Source: Cristatella mucedo (lineage: Eukaryota > Bryozoa > Phylactolaemata > Cristatellidae). Taken from it: a stretch of 64,000 bases of DNA. The position numbers and the translations under genes were made by a program. The first letter of the stretch is position 1, and every line of letters starts with the position of its first letter. This document shows, piece by piece, positions 11,800-22,695 of the stretch. A model generated the notes under the pieces. It did not search any database, was not told the origin of the DNA, and worked only from the letters and a program-made list of their open reading frames with translations. Location: assembly GCA_009760855.2 (NCBI GenBank), contig WPIO01000047.1, positions 336,501 through 400,500 of the forward strand, in the 5' to 3' direction.

Positions 11800-13079
11800 C
11801 TGAAAACAACAAGCTTGAACAGTAGGCAAAGCCTAGCACATAGCAACTTGGTACAGGCCATTCTTAGGAGGAGAAGGGAGGTAGAGTGAAGGGAAGGGGG
11901 AGAAGTAGACGAGTCCTCTGAGAGCCGACCGGCTACAGTAGGGCACTGCAATTGCATATGGCTGTACAGTGGTCTTGGCTATACTTGCACGGGGCTGGGG
12001 GTTGGGGGGCTGTGTGCATAAATTTATAAAAGTACCTGTACCTGCATAAGTAGGAATAGAATAAACGAAAGCAGATAGCTGCCTCGGAGTAAATCCTGAG
12101 ACGTAGGCAACTGAAGTCACCAATACAACAACCAATATCTTTCACTTTTGACAATAGGGTTGTTTTAATGCATAGCACTACATAGATGTAGAGGCACGGC
12201 CAGCGTAGAAACGCATAGCTGGTCCGAAAAATCCACAAACTCTAGAAATCAACGCAATCCTTAATATTGCAGAGTTGTAAAAATCCAGGGCCAAAAATAC
12301 TTCGAGCACACGGTAGCCTTGGCGCGAAGAAGCAATAAATGTTGGTAATTTTGCATTCTACACACAGTTCAGCCTTTTAGGTGGGCAAAACATGCGAATT
12401 AGGTTGGTTGGGAGTTTCGAGCACTTTCAAAAACCGTTGCTGCTTAAGCCTCGGCAACAATATTCTTAGAAAATGGCAACTATACAGAAGCAGTAATCAG
12501 GTGCTCCAGATACTGCAGAAGCACACTTCATTTTGCACGTGTTTGCACATGGTAAGCAAACTAAGTAAGTTGCATGTGCCAGCTCGAAAAATCCTAATGT
12601 TCATGTGAAATCTTGTTGGCAAAAAGTCTATAAAGTGCTGACATATCTGAGGCTACATCTTGACCAATAGCATCTACAAATTATTTTGGTTGGCACTGGA
12701 CATAGCCTGGTCATCTCCATCTCTTGTCATGAGTACTTTCAGACACTGGACAGCCAAATTACAAAACAGGTCAAAATGCATGTGCATATATAATTTCTTG
12801 AGATATCTGTCATAATAATAACAATAAACTGTACAGCACAAAAAGAATTAAATTAATGTAGATGCATTTAACATACATACAGACAGAAAGCACATCAGCT
12901 GATGAAAATAATAACACGGCATTAGTAAAGCACCTTAACATAACTAACGTCTAGGCATGGTAACAACCATGAGGGATCAAGTGAAGTATTATGCTTAGGC
13001 CAGCATGTCAAAACATCCATGAAGATACTTACGGCCAACGATTAGTAAAACCTCCGGTACTGAATCATGAACATGTATG

Positions 13080-13860
13080 CATGCAAAGTCCATTAGAGCA
13101 AAAGAGAACAGACGAGTTTACAGTGGCAAAAGAATGGCTGACCGAAACAACTGAGCCTTAAAGAAATTGAACGTACGTGCAGGTATTACCCATAGCCGGC
13201 AGCAAATTCCAGACTTTCAGTGCATACGAGCTCAACACCCCATCACTAAAAGATTTCGATTCAGAGTGACTGAGGGCGAACCGACTAGATGCAGAGGGGC
13301 AGATGGGGCACGAACACACTGACGGAGCAAGAAAGTCGGACAAGTAGGCTAAAGGCAAAAGCAAGTGAAGCAACCTGCAAACCAAAGTGGGGATCTTAAA
13401 AATCGATTGGATACAAAAAGGACTAAAGGAACATATGAACTAAAGACACGGCCTTCAAAGCAAATAAGCTTGACTACAAACATAGCCAAACTACGACTAG
13501 AGTCCCAACAGCAAATGCTAGGAGAGAAGCACAAGAAAATATATCAGATAAATAAAGCAGAACCGATGAACCGATTAATGAACCGATCTACAAGTGAGCA
13601 ACAGGGCGTCGAAGTCGAGATACTGATTGACAGAGAGCCAGTGCTGGTCGGGGAGAAGTGGTGTAATGCAGCTGTAATGAAATTCACGCTGGAGAAGCCC
13701 AGATGTAAGAGATGTGAAACATTAGCAAGAATCATATTGCACAGTCAGGAAGACAAACAATAAAGTTCGACGAGTCCTACATGCATGGGCTAAAAACTGA
13801 ATGTGTCGGAATTTCGCTAAGTTATAAAGCTGTAGAAATGCAGATTTGACAACAGCATAT
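13080..13860 (-). mobile_element. Divergent L2-like LINE fragment in a gene A intron
   Basis: The reverse complement shows a C-terminal LINE ORF related to but distinct from LINE-A: 'LAYLSDFL', then 'SRFALSHSESKSFSDGVLSS' and 'LKVWNLLPA'. It is old and full of frameshifts. It lies in the intron between the tail exon and the transmembrane exon of gene A. Confidence 0.6.
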
Positions 13861-13869
13861 GCAGCCATC

Positions 13870-14555
13870 TAGCAAAAGATCGATTAGCGACATGCAGCAC
13901 ACACTCCATAGAGAGGCTACCGGAGCTGCGGGGCTAACATTGAGGGCCAACCTTTACAGCATCTGAGGAATACTTGGTGGGTTTGAGGGTAATTATTAAG
14001 CAAGTCTTGAAGTCATTCAATTTGATTTAGTTTGCAGCCATCAGCATGCGAATAAGAACTGTTCGCCAATAACGATTTTGCATACCTAATCGAGAACAGC
14101 AGCATTAAATGGGAAACCTAATAATCCAACGGGTGGAGATACATATTAATGTCATTGAATGTATAAGAAACTGTCAGTCTAGGCAAAACCTTCAATCTCT
14201 GGTGCCCTTCATACGGAAGAACCGCTTATGGACTCGCTCTGCTGGGTCAGAGTAGACATACATTACACATCTATTACGTGTAACTTCAAGAAGTACCGGT
14301 TACGAACGACGACGTTTTGCCATCTTGTCACGTGCCGAAAGTGCGATATCTAGTGGGCGTGACGGAGGGAAGGACGGGATTTCTTGCTTTATTTAATTAG
14401 CAGTGATGCATTATGCATATAAGCAAACTTGATAGCAAAATGGGTGAAACCCATTCGAGCATTACTATCTTTGAAACAGGTCTCACACGGAAGGAAGATT
14501 ATTTGAGACTCTCTTGCTGGATATATTGCATACATTTGCAACTAAGTTAAAGCAA
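13870..14555. other. Intron of gene A, no feature recognised
   Basis: The sequence between two LINE fragments has no coherent frame or known repeat end. Confidence 0.4.
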
Positions 14556-14559
14556 CCTT

Positions 14560-15400
14560 TTTTCAAATTGAATGACAATAAAGCAGACTTACAGGCTATA
14601 CTCAAACCTAGTGAGACACATAAAATTGGAAAACCTATCCCTCAATGTGGGCTTGGCTAACATACCTCCCATAGCATCTGTACGAAATATGAATGTCCAG
14701 TTCGAAAGTGATCTTTCACCAGACGAGCACATCAGTACTACAGTAAAGTTTATCTACTTTCAGCAAGGTAACGTGGCAGTAATTAGGGCTTGCTTAGACA
14801 GGGAAACCACATTCAAGTTGGTCTATTCATTGTCTACATCCTATCTCACCATCTGTAATTCACTGCTCGCAAGTTTCCGGCCTAGGCAATCACGAGATTA
14901 CAGCTGGTGAATGACTCAGCAGCTAGACTTGTCTGTAGTTTGCATTGCAATGCAATGCAATGCAATGCAGTGGCCACATTATACCCACTGCTCGTAGACT
15001 AGCATTAGCCTCATATCAAGCAATGTCTAGACTTTAAGGTTTTGTCACTTACTTTTAGACCCCTACATTCATCGGTTTCAGATTAAAGATCTGCTAGATT
15101 CAGCCAATCAGAGCTAGACCATGCCCTTAGTTCATATGCTCTTCAGCCTGGAACTCAATCTGACTGATGCAAAACCGTCTCCTGACTTGACAATTAAACT
15201 GAAGCTAAAAATACACCCGCTCCTCACAGCACCCGCTGGGTTCCTCTACACTGTCTTTTTTGTGCCTATTCGTGCTGACACTATGCATACTATCACTAAC
15301 CATATTGACATCCTTCCTGTACAGCGTATGTGAAGTGCCTAAATTGAGATTTAGTCCTCTAAGGGTGCTTTTATGAGTGTATTATTATTATTATTGGTTT
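14560..15400 (+). mobile_element. LINE-A-related 3' fragment in a gene A intron
   Basis: Plus-strand homology from the 'LKLNDDKTNL' region through 'IRACLD.ETT' to a decayed C-terminus, ending with a hairpin remnant and (TTA)n at about 15380-15397. It carries a local (TGCAA)n expansion. Confidence 0.7.
14941..14969. repeat. (TGCAA)n pentanucleotide repeat
   Basis: About five units between 'tttgcat' and 'cagtggcc', inside the LINE fragment where the family normally reads 'gtgagcatcgcagttgcc'. Confidence 0.85.
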
Positions 15401-15951
15401 AGGTTATCAGTAAGTAGGGCTGGCCTATGAACATAGCATCGAACCTTGACCTTGCCAGAACCTATGTCTCAGGCTAGAGGCAAGGCTTTAGGCAAGTTCA
15501 TTAAGTCGGGGCAAATACATCACCATATACTATTAACTGTAATCGAGCAACCATACGTCAAAAAGAGCAGGAAACCCTGTAGCAGGTATGTTGGAAGCAC
15601 ACGGACATTCTGAAGTGGCATGTCCTGCCAGCAACTGATCAAGCCTGCCCTTCTTGTCTACACTAATAGTTGACGCCTAAAAGCCGACTGGGCGTTCATT
15701 AAATGCATAAATGTGCCATTGCTCATAGTTTCTTGAAGCACGAGCTCCAGCCATGTCTTTAGAAACATTCATTTGGTATGTAGAAAGTCGAAAGTCGGAG
15801 GAGTGCTACCAGACTAGCTGCTAGCATGCTGACAGCCTCAAAATTGCACCACGCCAGGCAGAATGCATCAACTTCGAATGCACCCGGCAGCAAGCACACC
15901 GGAACCGGCAGCATTGTATGCTGAGCAAGCTCGGGTAGACAGTGAGCCTAC
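15401..15951. other. Intron of gene A, no feature recognised
   Basis: Lies between a LINE tail and the transmembrane exon. The minus-strand frame of that exon stays open to 15821, but sequence past the 15952 donor reads as intron. Confidence 0.4.
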
Positions 15952-16089
15952 CATGGTCCGAAGAGCCACGTGCTGTATGTCTTGCTTGCCTCCCTGTCCA
16001 CCATTTTCGACATGCCAAAACCACCATGACCAAAATGATACCGCCGACCAGGATGCCCGGGAATAATAGTTCAGTCACCAAACGTGTGT
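15952..16089 (-). CDS. Receptor-like gene A, transmembrane exon
   Basis: A minus-strand exon of 138 nt: 2 bases, 45 codons, 1 base (phase 1 at both ends). The acceptor is 'gcgttgcag' (16098-16090) and the donor is GTAGGC at 15951-15946. It encodes a juxtamembrane start 'TRLVTE', a hydrophobic span of about 20 residues (FPGILVGGIILVMVVLAC), and a basic-aromatic stop-transfer 'RKWWTGRQAR'. This is the classic layout of a type I single-pass receptor with the N-terminus outside. The upstream 'gctttag' at 16138 is a rival acceptor but would put a stop in frame. A direct splice to 11799 keeps the frame and gives a 4.15-kb intron. Confidence 0.6.
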
Positions 16090-16374
16090 CTGCAACGCAA
16101 GCATGCCACACAAATCGCCTAAAGCAAGGGCAGGCAACAAGGTCCCACGTTGTCAATGCAAACGGCAGTTCAAAGAATGAGAAGAAACTAGTTGCTCGAA
16201 AAAATAAGCTTTTCTTCTCACTTACACAGATAGCAACCGCTACAAGTTTACAAGTTCGTTCGCCGAAGGTGCTCTCTCCTACGGATGGACACACGGTGCA
16301 GCAATACACTAGGGAAAAGATTCTCTACTCAATAAGAGCAGCAACATGTGCAGCAGCAGCAGCACAGCACTCAC

Positions 16375-16611
16375 CTGAACTGCCTGCAGTGCCTTCATTA
16401 AATGTTGAAGACAGAGGCACATTACTAGACTGGTTGGTTTTTAGAGACGTAGCGACAGGAGCAGACACAGTTGAAGCCACACTGCTAGCAACACCAGGAC
16501 TGCTGCTAGTGCTGCTGCTGGTACTGCTGCTGGTATTGCTGCTGCTGCTGATGATGATGAAGGTCGTTAAAGTGGGGCTTGTTCTGGTGCTAAGAGTTGC
16601 AGTCGTGTAGC
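16375..16611 (-). CDS. Receptor-like gene A, Ser/Thr-rich juxtamembrane exon
   Basis: A 237-nt exon with clean borders: acceptor 'cctctcatccag' at 16623-16612 and donor GTGAGT at 16374-16369. It is phase 1 at both ends (2 + 78 codons + 1). The product is dominated by Ser and Thr ('STSSSTSSSPG', 'SSVASTVSAPVATS'), typical of a mucin-like, O-glycosylated stalk between an extracellular domain and a membrane span. Part of the tract is an AGC/CAG-type trinucleotide run, so its length may vary between individuals (inference). The same place in gene B holds a Thr/Pro-rich exon. Read on the plus strand the run gives a poly-Leu shadow frame, which I reject. Confidence 0.6.
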
Positions 16612-16734
16612 CTGGATGAGAGGTTCAAACACAAGCAGCTACAGACAGGCTGCAGGTGCAGCTGCAAGTCGAGAGACAGCACACCCATTTCTATCGAGCT
16701 CAACTCAGAGGGCTTTTGTCCGGTTCACAATATA

Positions 16735-16812
16735 ATAAAAATTTTAAAGCGCCTAGAAAGAGGTGAGTTCTCTGAGGGTGCTTTATTAAATGTATTATTA
16801 TTATTATTATTA
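16735..16812 (+). mobile_element. LINE-A 3'-end-only copy
   Basis: 'ttttaaagcgcctagaaag', hairpin and (TTA)n, within the gene A intron. It stands tail to tail with the minus copy at 16806-16920. Confidence 0.65.
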
Positions 16813-16920
16813 AAACATTTATGCAGCACCGTCAGAGAATTAAATCTCTTTCTAAGCACTTTGCATGTGCTGCAAAGGAGCAAAGGAATGGAAGGGAGGG
16901 CACCGTTGCCACACAGGTAA
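16806..16920 (-). mobile_element. LINE-A 3'-end copy, inverted relative to its neighbour
   Basis: 'atgcagcaccgtcagagaat', hairpin and 'gctgcaaagg' in reverse orientation. It shares the (TTA)n tract with the preceding plus copy, so the two tails form an imperfect inverted repeat of about 180 bp inside the intron. Confidence 0.65.
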
Positions 16921-16987
16921 AGCAGTGTCACTCACGCCACTCACACATTGAGGCCAACCGCGTGCCCACAGTCGGGTCAATTCTCAC

Positions 16988-17167
16988 CTCGGCGGGAGCA
17001 CTCGGCAAGAGCTTCTGCACGCGGCCGGCATTCTCCAGCACCGCTGCCGCTGGGTGTGCAGGCAATGACTGCATCCTTGTCAGCTTCACAAGGGCACAGC
17101 AGCTCCTGATATGAGTTCTGACGTTCAGAGCATGGACGACAGAGTTGCTTGGCGTTTTTCCAATAGC
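16988..17167 (-). CDS. Receptor-like gene A, Cys-rich extracellular exon
   Basis: A 180-nt exon, phase 1 at both ends. The acceptor is 'ttgccttatcag' (17179-17168) and the donor is GTGAGA at 16987-16982. It encodes 'GYWKNAKQLCRPCSERQNSY' followed by an 'ELLCPC' segment and two more cysteines. The pattern GY-aromatic-K, C-x2-CS, SY, LC-x-C, then IAC matches the gene B exon at 51818-52003, which points to one repeat family resembling ephrin-receptor-like/TNFR-like Cys-rich modules. Upstream exons carrying the signal peptide and the rest of the ectodomain were not found. A 17281-16928 frame over the same DNA is longer but lacks the cysteine pattern and sensible splice phases. Confidence 0.6.
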
Positions 17168-18240
17168 CTGATAAGGCAAAGAAATACTGCTTGGCACACC
17201 GACGTTTGAGTTGCAACACGTCAGGACAGTGAGCGCATCATCCTTAACGTCCCGCCATAATTCAATAAAAACCATCAGCATTTCAAGTGCATGGTCACAG
17301 CGACTCGAAGCTGTGGTGACAGAGGGACGTTAGCCTGTCCACCAGGAGATGAGGTTGTATTATGCACTCGGCTACAGGCGCCGGCCAGCGGCAGTCGACC
17401 TATGAGCTCTAACGCCTACAGGCAGTTGTTAAGTACATACATAAATATGGTCAATTTACCAGGCTGCTCAACCTAATCAACTGGTACCAAACTCGTGCGT
17501 CGCCAAAGCCTAGGAGGAAATAAGCAGCACCTCACAACGTCACAACCAAACAGTACACACGATGTACGCACGAATTTAAATTGCAAACCAACCAGCTGCT
17601 CGTGGTTTGCATTGAGTTCCCCCCCCCCTGGTCAGAGTGGGTGGTGACTTGGTTCATCCACTATATAGGAGGCCAGGACAGGAGCTGGGGCAGTGGCAGT
17701 CTGACAGCGACATGGGCATGGATTTTTAGTAGGCTCACTTTATTTTATCGAATGAATACTATGATTGTGCACTACAACTGGGCACTACAACACTAGGCAA
17801 TGGATTTCGATGTATTTCTTTTCTTAGGGTACAAGGAATGTTTTTCTAATCCCTTATGCTTAAAACATATAGAAAATACCCATTGTTTGTAAAAAAAAAA
17901 TAATAATAATAATACCACTGTCGCGAATTCTCTGGTTTTGCTAAATAGCACGGTGTGGGCATCAGCTTTGAACATGTAGCACGAACTGTGCTGAAACCTA
18001 AATTGCTGAAGTATTGGCTGGTAGAACAATTTTGACTAATATTCATATAAGTATAACATTACAAGTGCCATTAAAAACATTTTATATTGTGATAAAGCAG
18101 GATAAGAGAAGAGGCAATAGCCATATTTGATTGACATGGCATAAAGAGGTTTCTTGGATCCAGCAGCTGCAATTTTGCTATACATGTGGATAAGTTATCC
18201 CGACCAGACAAGGACAATAATCCTTGAAAATGTCATTTAA
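17168..18240. other. No gene recognised; upstream intron of gene A
   Basis: Holds a C9 run at 17620-17628 and an A-rich (TAA)n patch near 17890. I see no further Cys-rich exon. A minus-strand stretch at about 17210-17300 is open but would need a 30-40 bp intron to join 17167. Confidence 0.4.
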
Positions 18241-18394
18241 TACTACTAACAATACTACTAATAATAATACATTTGATATAGTGCCCTCAGAGAACTCAAT
18301 CTCTCTCGAGGCACTTTATTTTGCTGCAAAGGAAGCACGATCAAACGGTTAGTGGCAGCATGCTCACTAAACAAGAATAACATGGTTAGGGGTG

Positions 18395-18572
18395 CTGGTG
18401 GCCCGTGATGGCACACTAGGTAAGGTGGTTGCTTTCATGACGTCGTTCCCGAGGTCGTGGGTTCCATTCCTGCGGTGGGCGATCGCCACTGCAAGCGATG
18501 GTGATAGCCGTAAAGGTAGTTCTGTCGCTATACAAAAAGAGGCTGTTTAATCAGCTAGGATTTTTTTATTTT
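18395..18572 (+). mobile_element. SINE-B with 9-bp target-site duplication
   Basis: A 178-bp element that fixes the family borders. It starts 'ctggtggcccgtgatggcac' and has a tRNA-like B box (decayed 'gtgggttccattcc', intact 'ggttcgaatcc' in sister copies). Its 3' half contains 'gccactgcaagcg' and 'gtcgctatacaaaaagaggc', and it ends 'cagctagga' plus T-rich. TTAGGGGTG flanks it at 18386-18394 and 18573-18581, and the host LINE-A 3' UTR reads through when one copy is removed. Its 3' end is unlike LINE-A, so another LINE family probably moves it. Confidence 0.9.
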
Positions 18573-19388
18573 TTAGGGGTGATATGCACAGGGTCAGCAT
18601 GCAAGTGCGGTTAGTGGAAGCATGCACAGTGTCAGCACACATAAGTACATAAAGGTCGAATCACATGGACCGACTAAATGCTGTGCTAATTATATCTTTT
18701 TAATTTCTTTTATAATGTGGTCAAGTCGGGAAATGTCGTGATGCAAGGCATCAGTGAGTTCCAGGCCTTGGAAGCATAAGAACAGAAGACACGGTCATTT
18801 GATATATAAGCTGGAGCTAAAGAATGAAGGGACCTAAAAGTGAGCGACAAAACCTTGAAGTCAATGCGTTGCTCGACTGGGAGCCAGTGCAAGTCGGCAA
18901 GAAGCAGTGTGGTGTGACAACTGCAATGCTCACGACAGACAAGCCTAGCTGGAGAGCTTTGCACAAGCTGTAAGAGTCAGAGTGCACAGGCCGGTAGATC
19001 AGCAAGCAGTGAGTTGCAGAAAGAAGTCAAGACAGGATGTCACAAATGCATGGAGCAACTAGTGAAAGGTCACTTTAGAGCATGACACCTAGATTTTGTG
19101 CAGATTCAACAGGAGATATACCGGCAGAGCCGATTTTGAGCATCTGCCTTTCAATTTCTTAATCACACTTGTTTCCCCATAGTAAGTTGGTTTTATCATC
19201 ATTCAATCTAAGAAAGTTTGCTGCCATCGACGTGCTGATGTCATTATTACATGCAGCAAGGGAGTAGAGAGAATTCGAGGTGCTCGAAGGCTGGGAGGGA
19301 TCAAAGCAAAGGCACAACTGAGTGTCATCTGCTTAGAAGTGAAAGCCTAGATCGTGCATGACAATCACAGCAGCCAGAGGGATAGCAT

Positions 19389-19468
19389 AATAAGCACCTA
19401 GAGAGAGATTAAGTTCTCTGAGGGCGCTTTATCAAGTGAATTATTATTATCATTATGATTATAAACCA
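19389..19468 (+). mobile_element. LINE-A 3'-end-only insertion
   Basis: 'cacctagagagagattaag', hairpin and (TTA)n/(TCATTA)n inside a minus-strand LINE-A RT region. Host homology continues on both sides. Confidence 0.65.
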
Positions 19469-19545
19469 TTAAAAGATGAACAGGACTAATCACAGACCCC
19501 TGAGGTACCCCATACTTCAGGTTGCTATAGAAATGTCATTACTAT

Positions 19546-19899
19546 TATAATTGCCATATATGAGCCATGGAATGCACCATACAGCATGCAGAATACACGA
19601 CACTGATGCACGATGCAAATGGGATCTGCTGCCCCTAAGATCTTATCAAGAGCCACGTTCTGCTACATCAAACTAATACTATTGACGAGCAAGAGTGCAC
19701 AAGTTTGATGCGACAGCAGGACTACATGAGCCAACACAATAAAAATTCACATACCGTTCGAGCAGACTCCTGGAACCTGAACCCTGTAATCAGGAAAGAG
19801 CATCATTAGCAAACTAGTGGAAGCATCAATATCTCTGACCATGAGACAAGTTGATTCACATGCACACAAAAATGCATAATGCAGTGTTTCACCACAGCC
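19546..19899. other. No gene recognised
   Basis: AT-rich spacer between LINE fragments. Confidence 0.4.
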
Positions 19900-20460
19900 C
19901 ACATCACACTGAGTAGGATAGAGCAGCGATTGAAAGTCGACCTAATAGTAACAAACAAACTTACTGTCATTCGCAAACTGGAAAGCCCTATCGTAAAAAT
20001 TGACCCAGCAAGAATGCAAATATCCCTTTGGCCTCAGAACGATATCAAAACGATCTATTTCAAAACGGCCTTTCACTAGATACCAAGACCAGCTCCACAG
20101 TCGAGCCTTTAGCTTTGTAGCTTTCCAAACGAAATTGGAGCATGCTTAGATAAAGATATGACAGCAAAGTTAGCCCAAGTAGTTCACCAATCCTGTCTAT
20201 ACTACAACTTTCTCCTCGGAAATGGTACTGCCTCTTTAATGCGAAGCTTGAAGATATCGCTAAGCTCGATGGCTAGGTGTACCTGTCTTTTTGTACAGTC
20301 TAGGTTAACGTTACAACTGCAACATAGAACTCCTTCCCACCGACCTGTATTGTCACCCCATCCAGCAATCACCGAATTCGAGGTCCTGCTGCTAAGGTTT
20401 GGGTCCATTCATTTTCTTTTCCGGTTTACTAAAGTCTGAAGAATTAACTCATCTGTCTTC
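19900..20460 (+). mobile_element. Old, divergent LINE fragment
   Basis: The frame at 19879-20079 ('LTVIRKLESPIVKI') corresponds to LINE-A 'SVIQRLERLTLKI', and later pieces resemble the C-terminal ORF. It is heavily decayed and lacks a clear tail. Confidence 0.5.
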
Positions 20461-20865
20461 TCATTGTACCATCTACTGCCATAACTCCAATCGTTCAAGT
20501 GGGCCTCTAATTAACCTCAACTACTCCGGAGTTAATGACTTTTGACTCCATGCACTTATAGCATGTAACTTACTACACACTGACACCACGACAGCATTAC
20601 GTGATGAGAGCTTAAGCAAAGTTAAAAGCCAATCTGTTTCTTATATAATTTGCTTCTTCCATTTGAATTGAGCATTGTTTCCATTTGCATGTTGCAATTG
20701 TGCATGTTATTGCAACTAATCAGCAAATATACTTCCATTTAAGCCTGGTTAGAACTCCTCGAGATTTATTTATCTCAAGATACAAAACCAATGCATTACT
20801 ATCAACATATATAATTTTGGAAGCACGTGCATCAGTACGTAAATGAAAGTAATATAATTCAATGC
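20461..20865. other. No gene recognised
   Basis: Short AT-rich frames only. Confidence 0.4.
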
Positions 20866-20869
20866 ATCT

Positions 20870-21400
20870 CTGCCTGTAACTCCACAAAGCCACAAACAAT
20901 AAGTCTCTGCTACACAGGAGAGTTTTCGATAGCTCACTCAAAGCCTAAGCAACATTCGGTACGCACCCTGTAGCCAATTGACACCACATCATGCAACCAA
21001 GAGAAAGTGAAATAGATAGCCGAGTCAACAGGGCAGTCGATGAAGTGAGTATCATGGAAGTAGCAGCTCAGGACGGCTCAAAATAATTTGCCACAGTCGG
21101 CAGCAGAAGAACATGGGTCTTTGCGAACGAATCGTTGAAGCGAGTTCCACGGTCTAGGACTTGCAGGGCAAAGGCTTCCTTTGCCAATTGTCTTCCAGCA
21201 ACGATATGGAACAGCTAATGTATTGTCCGTTGAGGACCTGAGGACACGAGAGGATGCTTCAACTAGTACAGCAGTTCGGGTAGGTAGCAAGGAGCCAAGC
21301 CGTGGTGGTGGGCCTTGTGGATCAGCATAGGAACTATTCTTTGAAGATATATAGATAATCCATATTGAGCCATATTGCCATATTGAGTGGTTCAAAACAA
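20870..21400 (-). mobile_element. LINE-B 3' fragment (second L2-like family)
   Basis: The minus frame 21395-21078 and flanks match the neighbouring LINE-B copy ('RVLRSSTDNTLAVPY', 'PRPWNSLQRF'). The 3' UTR starts at the 'ctgtaactccacaaagcc' end near 20876. Frameshifted. Confidence 0.7.
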
Positions 21401-21589
21401 TTCTGGTAATACCAAGCGAACAGATTCCGATATTAAGGCTGCCTCATCAGGTCTGGGGCCTTGTTTGTTAATCTATAAACTTAGCAACCGCTGTAACAGC
21501 TAGAGATGCATTGGGACAACGATAAACCAAGCAATAATAAGTATGTATGATCGTAACTAATAAGCAGATTGCCAGCAGTCAGAGAATCT

Positions 21590-22185
21590 AATATAATGGA
21601 TCTCATTCTGTAACTTCACAAAGCCATAGAGACTATCTAGATGTTAGGCAGGAGAGTTTTGTATAGCGCAATCACAGCCTAAGCAGCTTTCGGTACGAAT
21701 TCGGTAGCTAATAGATTACATCTCATGCAACAAAGAGAACGTGGGAAGCATAGCAGAGTCAGGAGAGCAGTTGACGTAGTGAGTAGCATGGAAGTAGGAG
21801 CTCAGGACCGCTGAAAAGAATGAGCCTGTGCCATAGTCGGCAGTAGGAGAGTAGTTGTCGTTGCGTAAGAATTGTGTAAGCGAGTTCCACAGTCTAGGAC
21901 CTGCAGAGCTAAAGCTTCTGTCGCCAACTGTCTTTAAGTGGAGGAATGGGACAGCTAATTTATTGTCCACACTGGACCTCAGGGCACGAACAGGCTGAAA
22001 CTGATGCAGCAGTTCAGCTAGGTACGAAGGAGCCAAGCCGTGGCGGGCCTTGTGGGTCAGCGTAAGAACTTTGCTCTGTATCCGTTGCTCAACCGGCATC
22101 AATCCTAGCTCTTTCAGCAAAGGAGACACGTGCTTAAGCCTCTGGGACTTGAAAACTAGAAAACAGCAGATCCCAAAAAAAAGGA
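21590..22185 (-). mobile_element. LINE-B 3' fragment, best copy in the window
   Basis: An open minus frame at 22192-21716 (158 codons) encodes the C-terminal end of an L2/CR1-type ORF2: 'PVEQRIQSKVLTLTHKARHG', 'LAPSYLAELLHQFQPVRALR', 'VGDRSFSSAGPRLWNSL'. The 3' UTR contains 'cacaaagccatagagac'. It is clearly homologous to the LINE-A C-terminus but from a different family with another 3' end. Other copies are at 20870, 35060, 41790, 45410 and 47100. Confidence 0.75.
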
Positions 22186-22574
22186 AAACCACCTAGAATA
22201 AATGCATTACTATCACAGACAGCAACAAGAAAAACAATAACAAAGAAAACCACTCATCGGGGCACTGCATACAACTTGATAAAGGCATGATTTTTTACCA
22301 AAAACCTAACAGGAGCTACAGAATGAAGAAGTAAAGGACCCTACCTACCAAAACGAAGTTGGAATTTCCGTGATTTTTTACGGGCTTAGTGTAGCTATTA
22401 TGATAAATTATAACTGCTTGCTAAAAGTTGCCCTCTCTTCGAGGCCGAGCTCGTGCTTTCAGTTGCCAAATGCAAGCAAGTTATTGCAATGAAACTTCAG
22501 CCAAGACAATGCAGATCTAATATTGGCCAATATACGAAAAGGTGTATCCAGTGCAGCCTCTTTCAAATGAGTTG
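22186..22574. other. No gene recognised
   Basis: A-rich sequence following the truncated LINE-B; no supported feature. Confidence 0.4.
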
Positions 22575-22695
22575 AACCTGGTGTAAAAAAAAAGCAGAGG
22601 TCTGTTGATTTAACAGCCTCGCATGTAAAAGACACTTACAGGCTATCATGCCACTTGCAGTAGGCAACAAACGGTTGCCTAGTCAGTTAATATGG
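22575..22695 (-). mobile_element. SINE-B remnant
   Basis: 'tgatttaacagcctc', 'ggctatcatgccacttgcag' and 'aaacggttgcctag' follow the order of an inverted SINE-B body, but the tRNA-like head is eroded. Confidence 0.6.

Larger units (their letters stand above)
18241..19545 (-). mobile_element. LINE-A, minus copy with two insertions
   Basis: Tail and hairpin at 18241-18330, then 3' UTR, C-terminal ORF (minus frames about 18710-19005) and RT homology out to the 'YGVPQGSV' region near 19500. SINE-B interrupts it at 18395-18572, and a plus-strand LINE 3' end interrupts it at about 19389-19468. Confidence 0.8.

Noticed and set aside
15942-16610. 222-codon plus-strand frame with a poly-Leu/Val end
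   Set aside because: It is the antisense shadow of gene A's transmembrane and Ser/Thr-rich exons; the minus-strand reading has consistent splice sites and phases.
16928-17281. 117-codon minus frame over the gene A Cys-rich exon
   Set aside because: Longer than the chosen frame but lacks cysteine spacing and would not splice in phase to the next exons.
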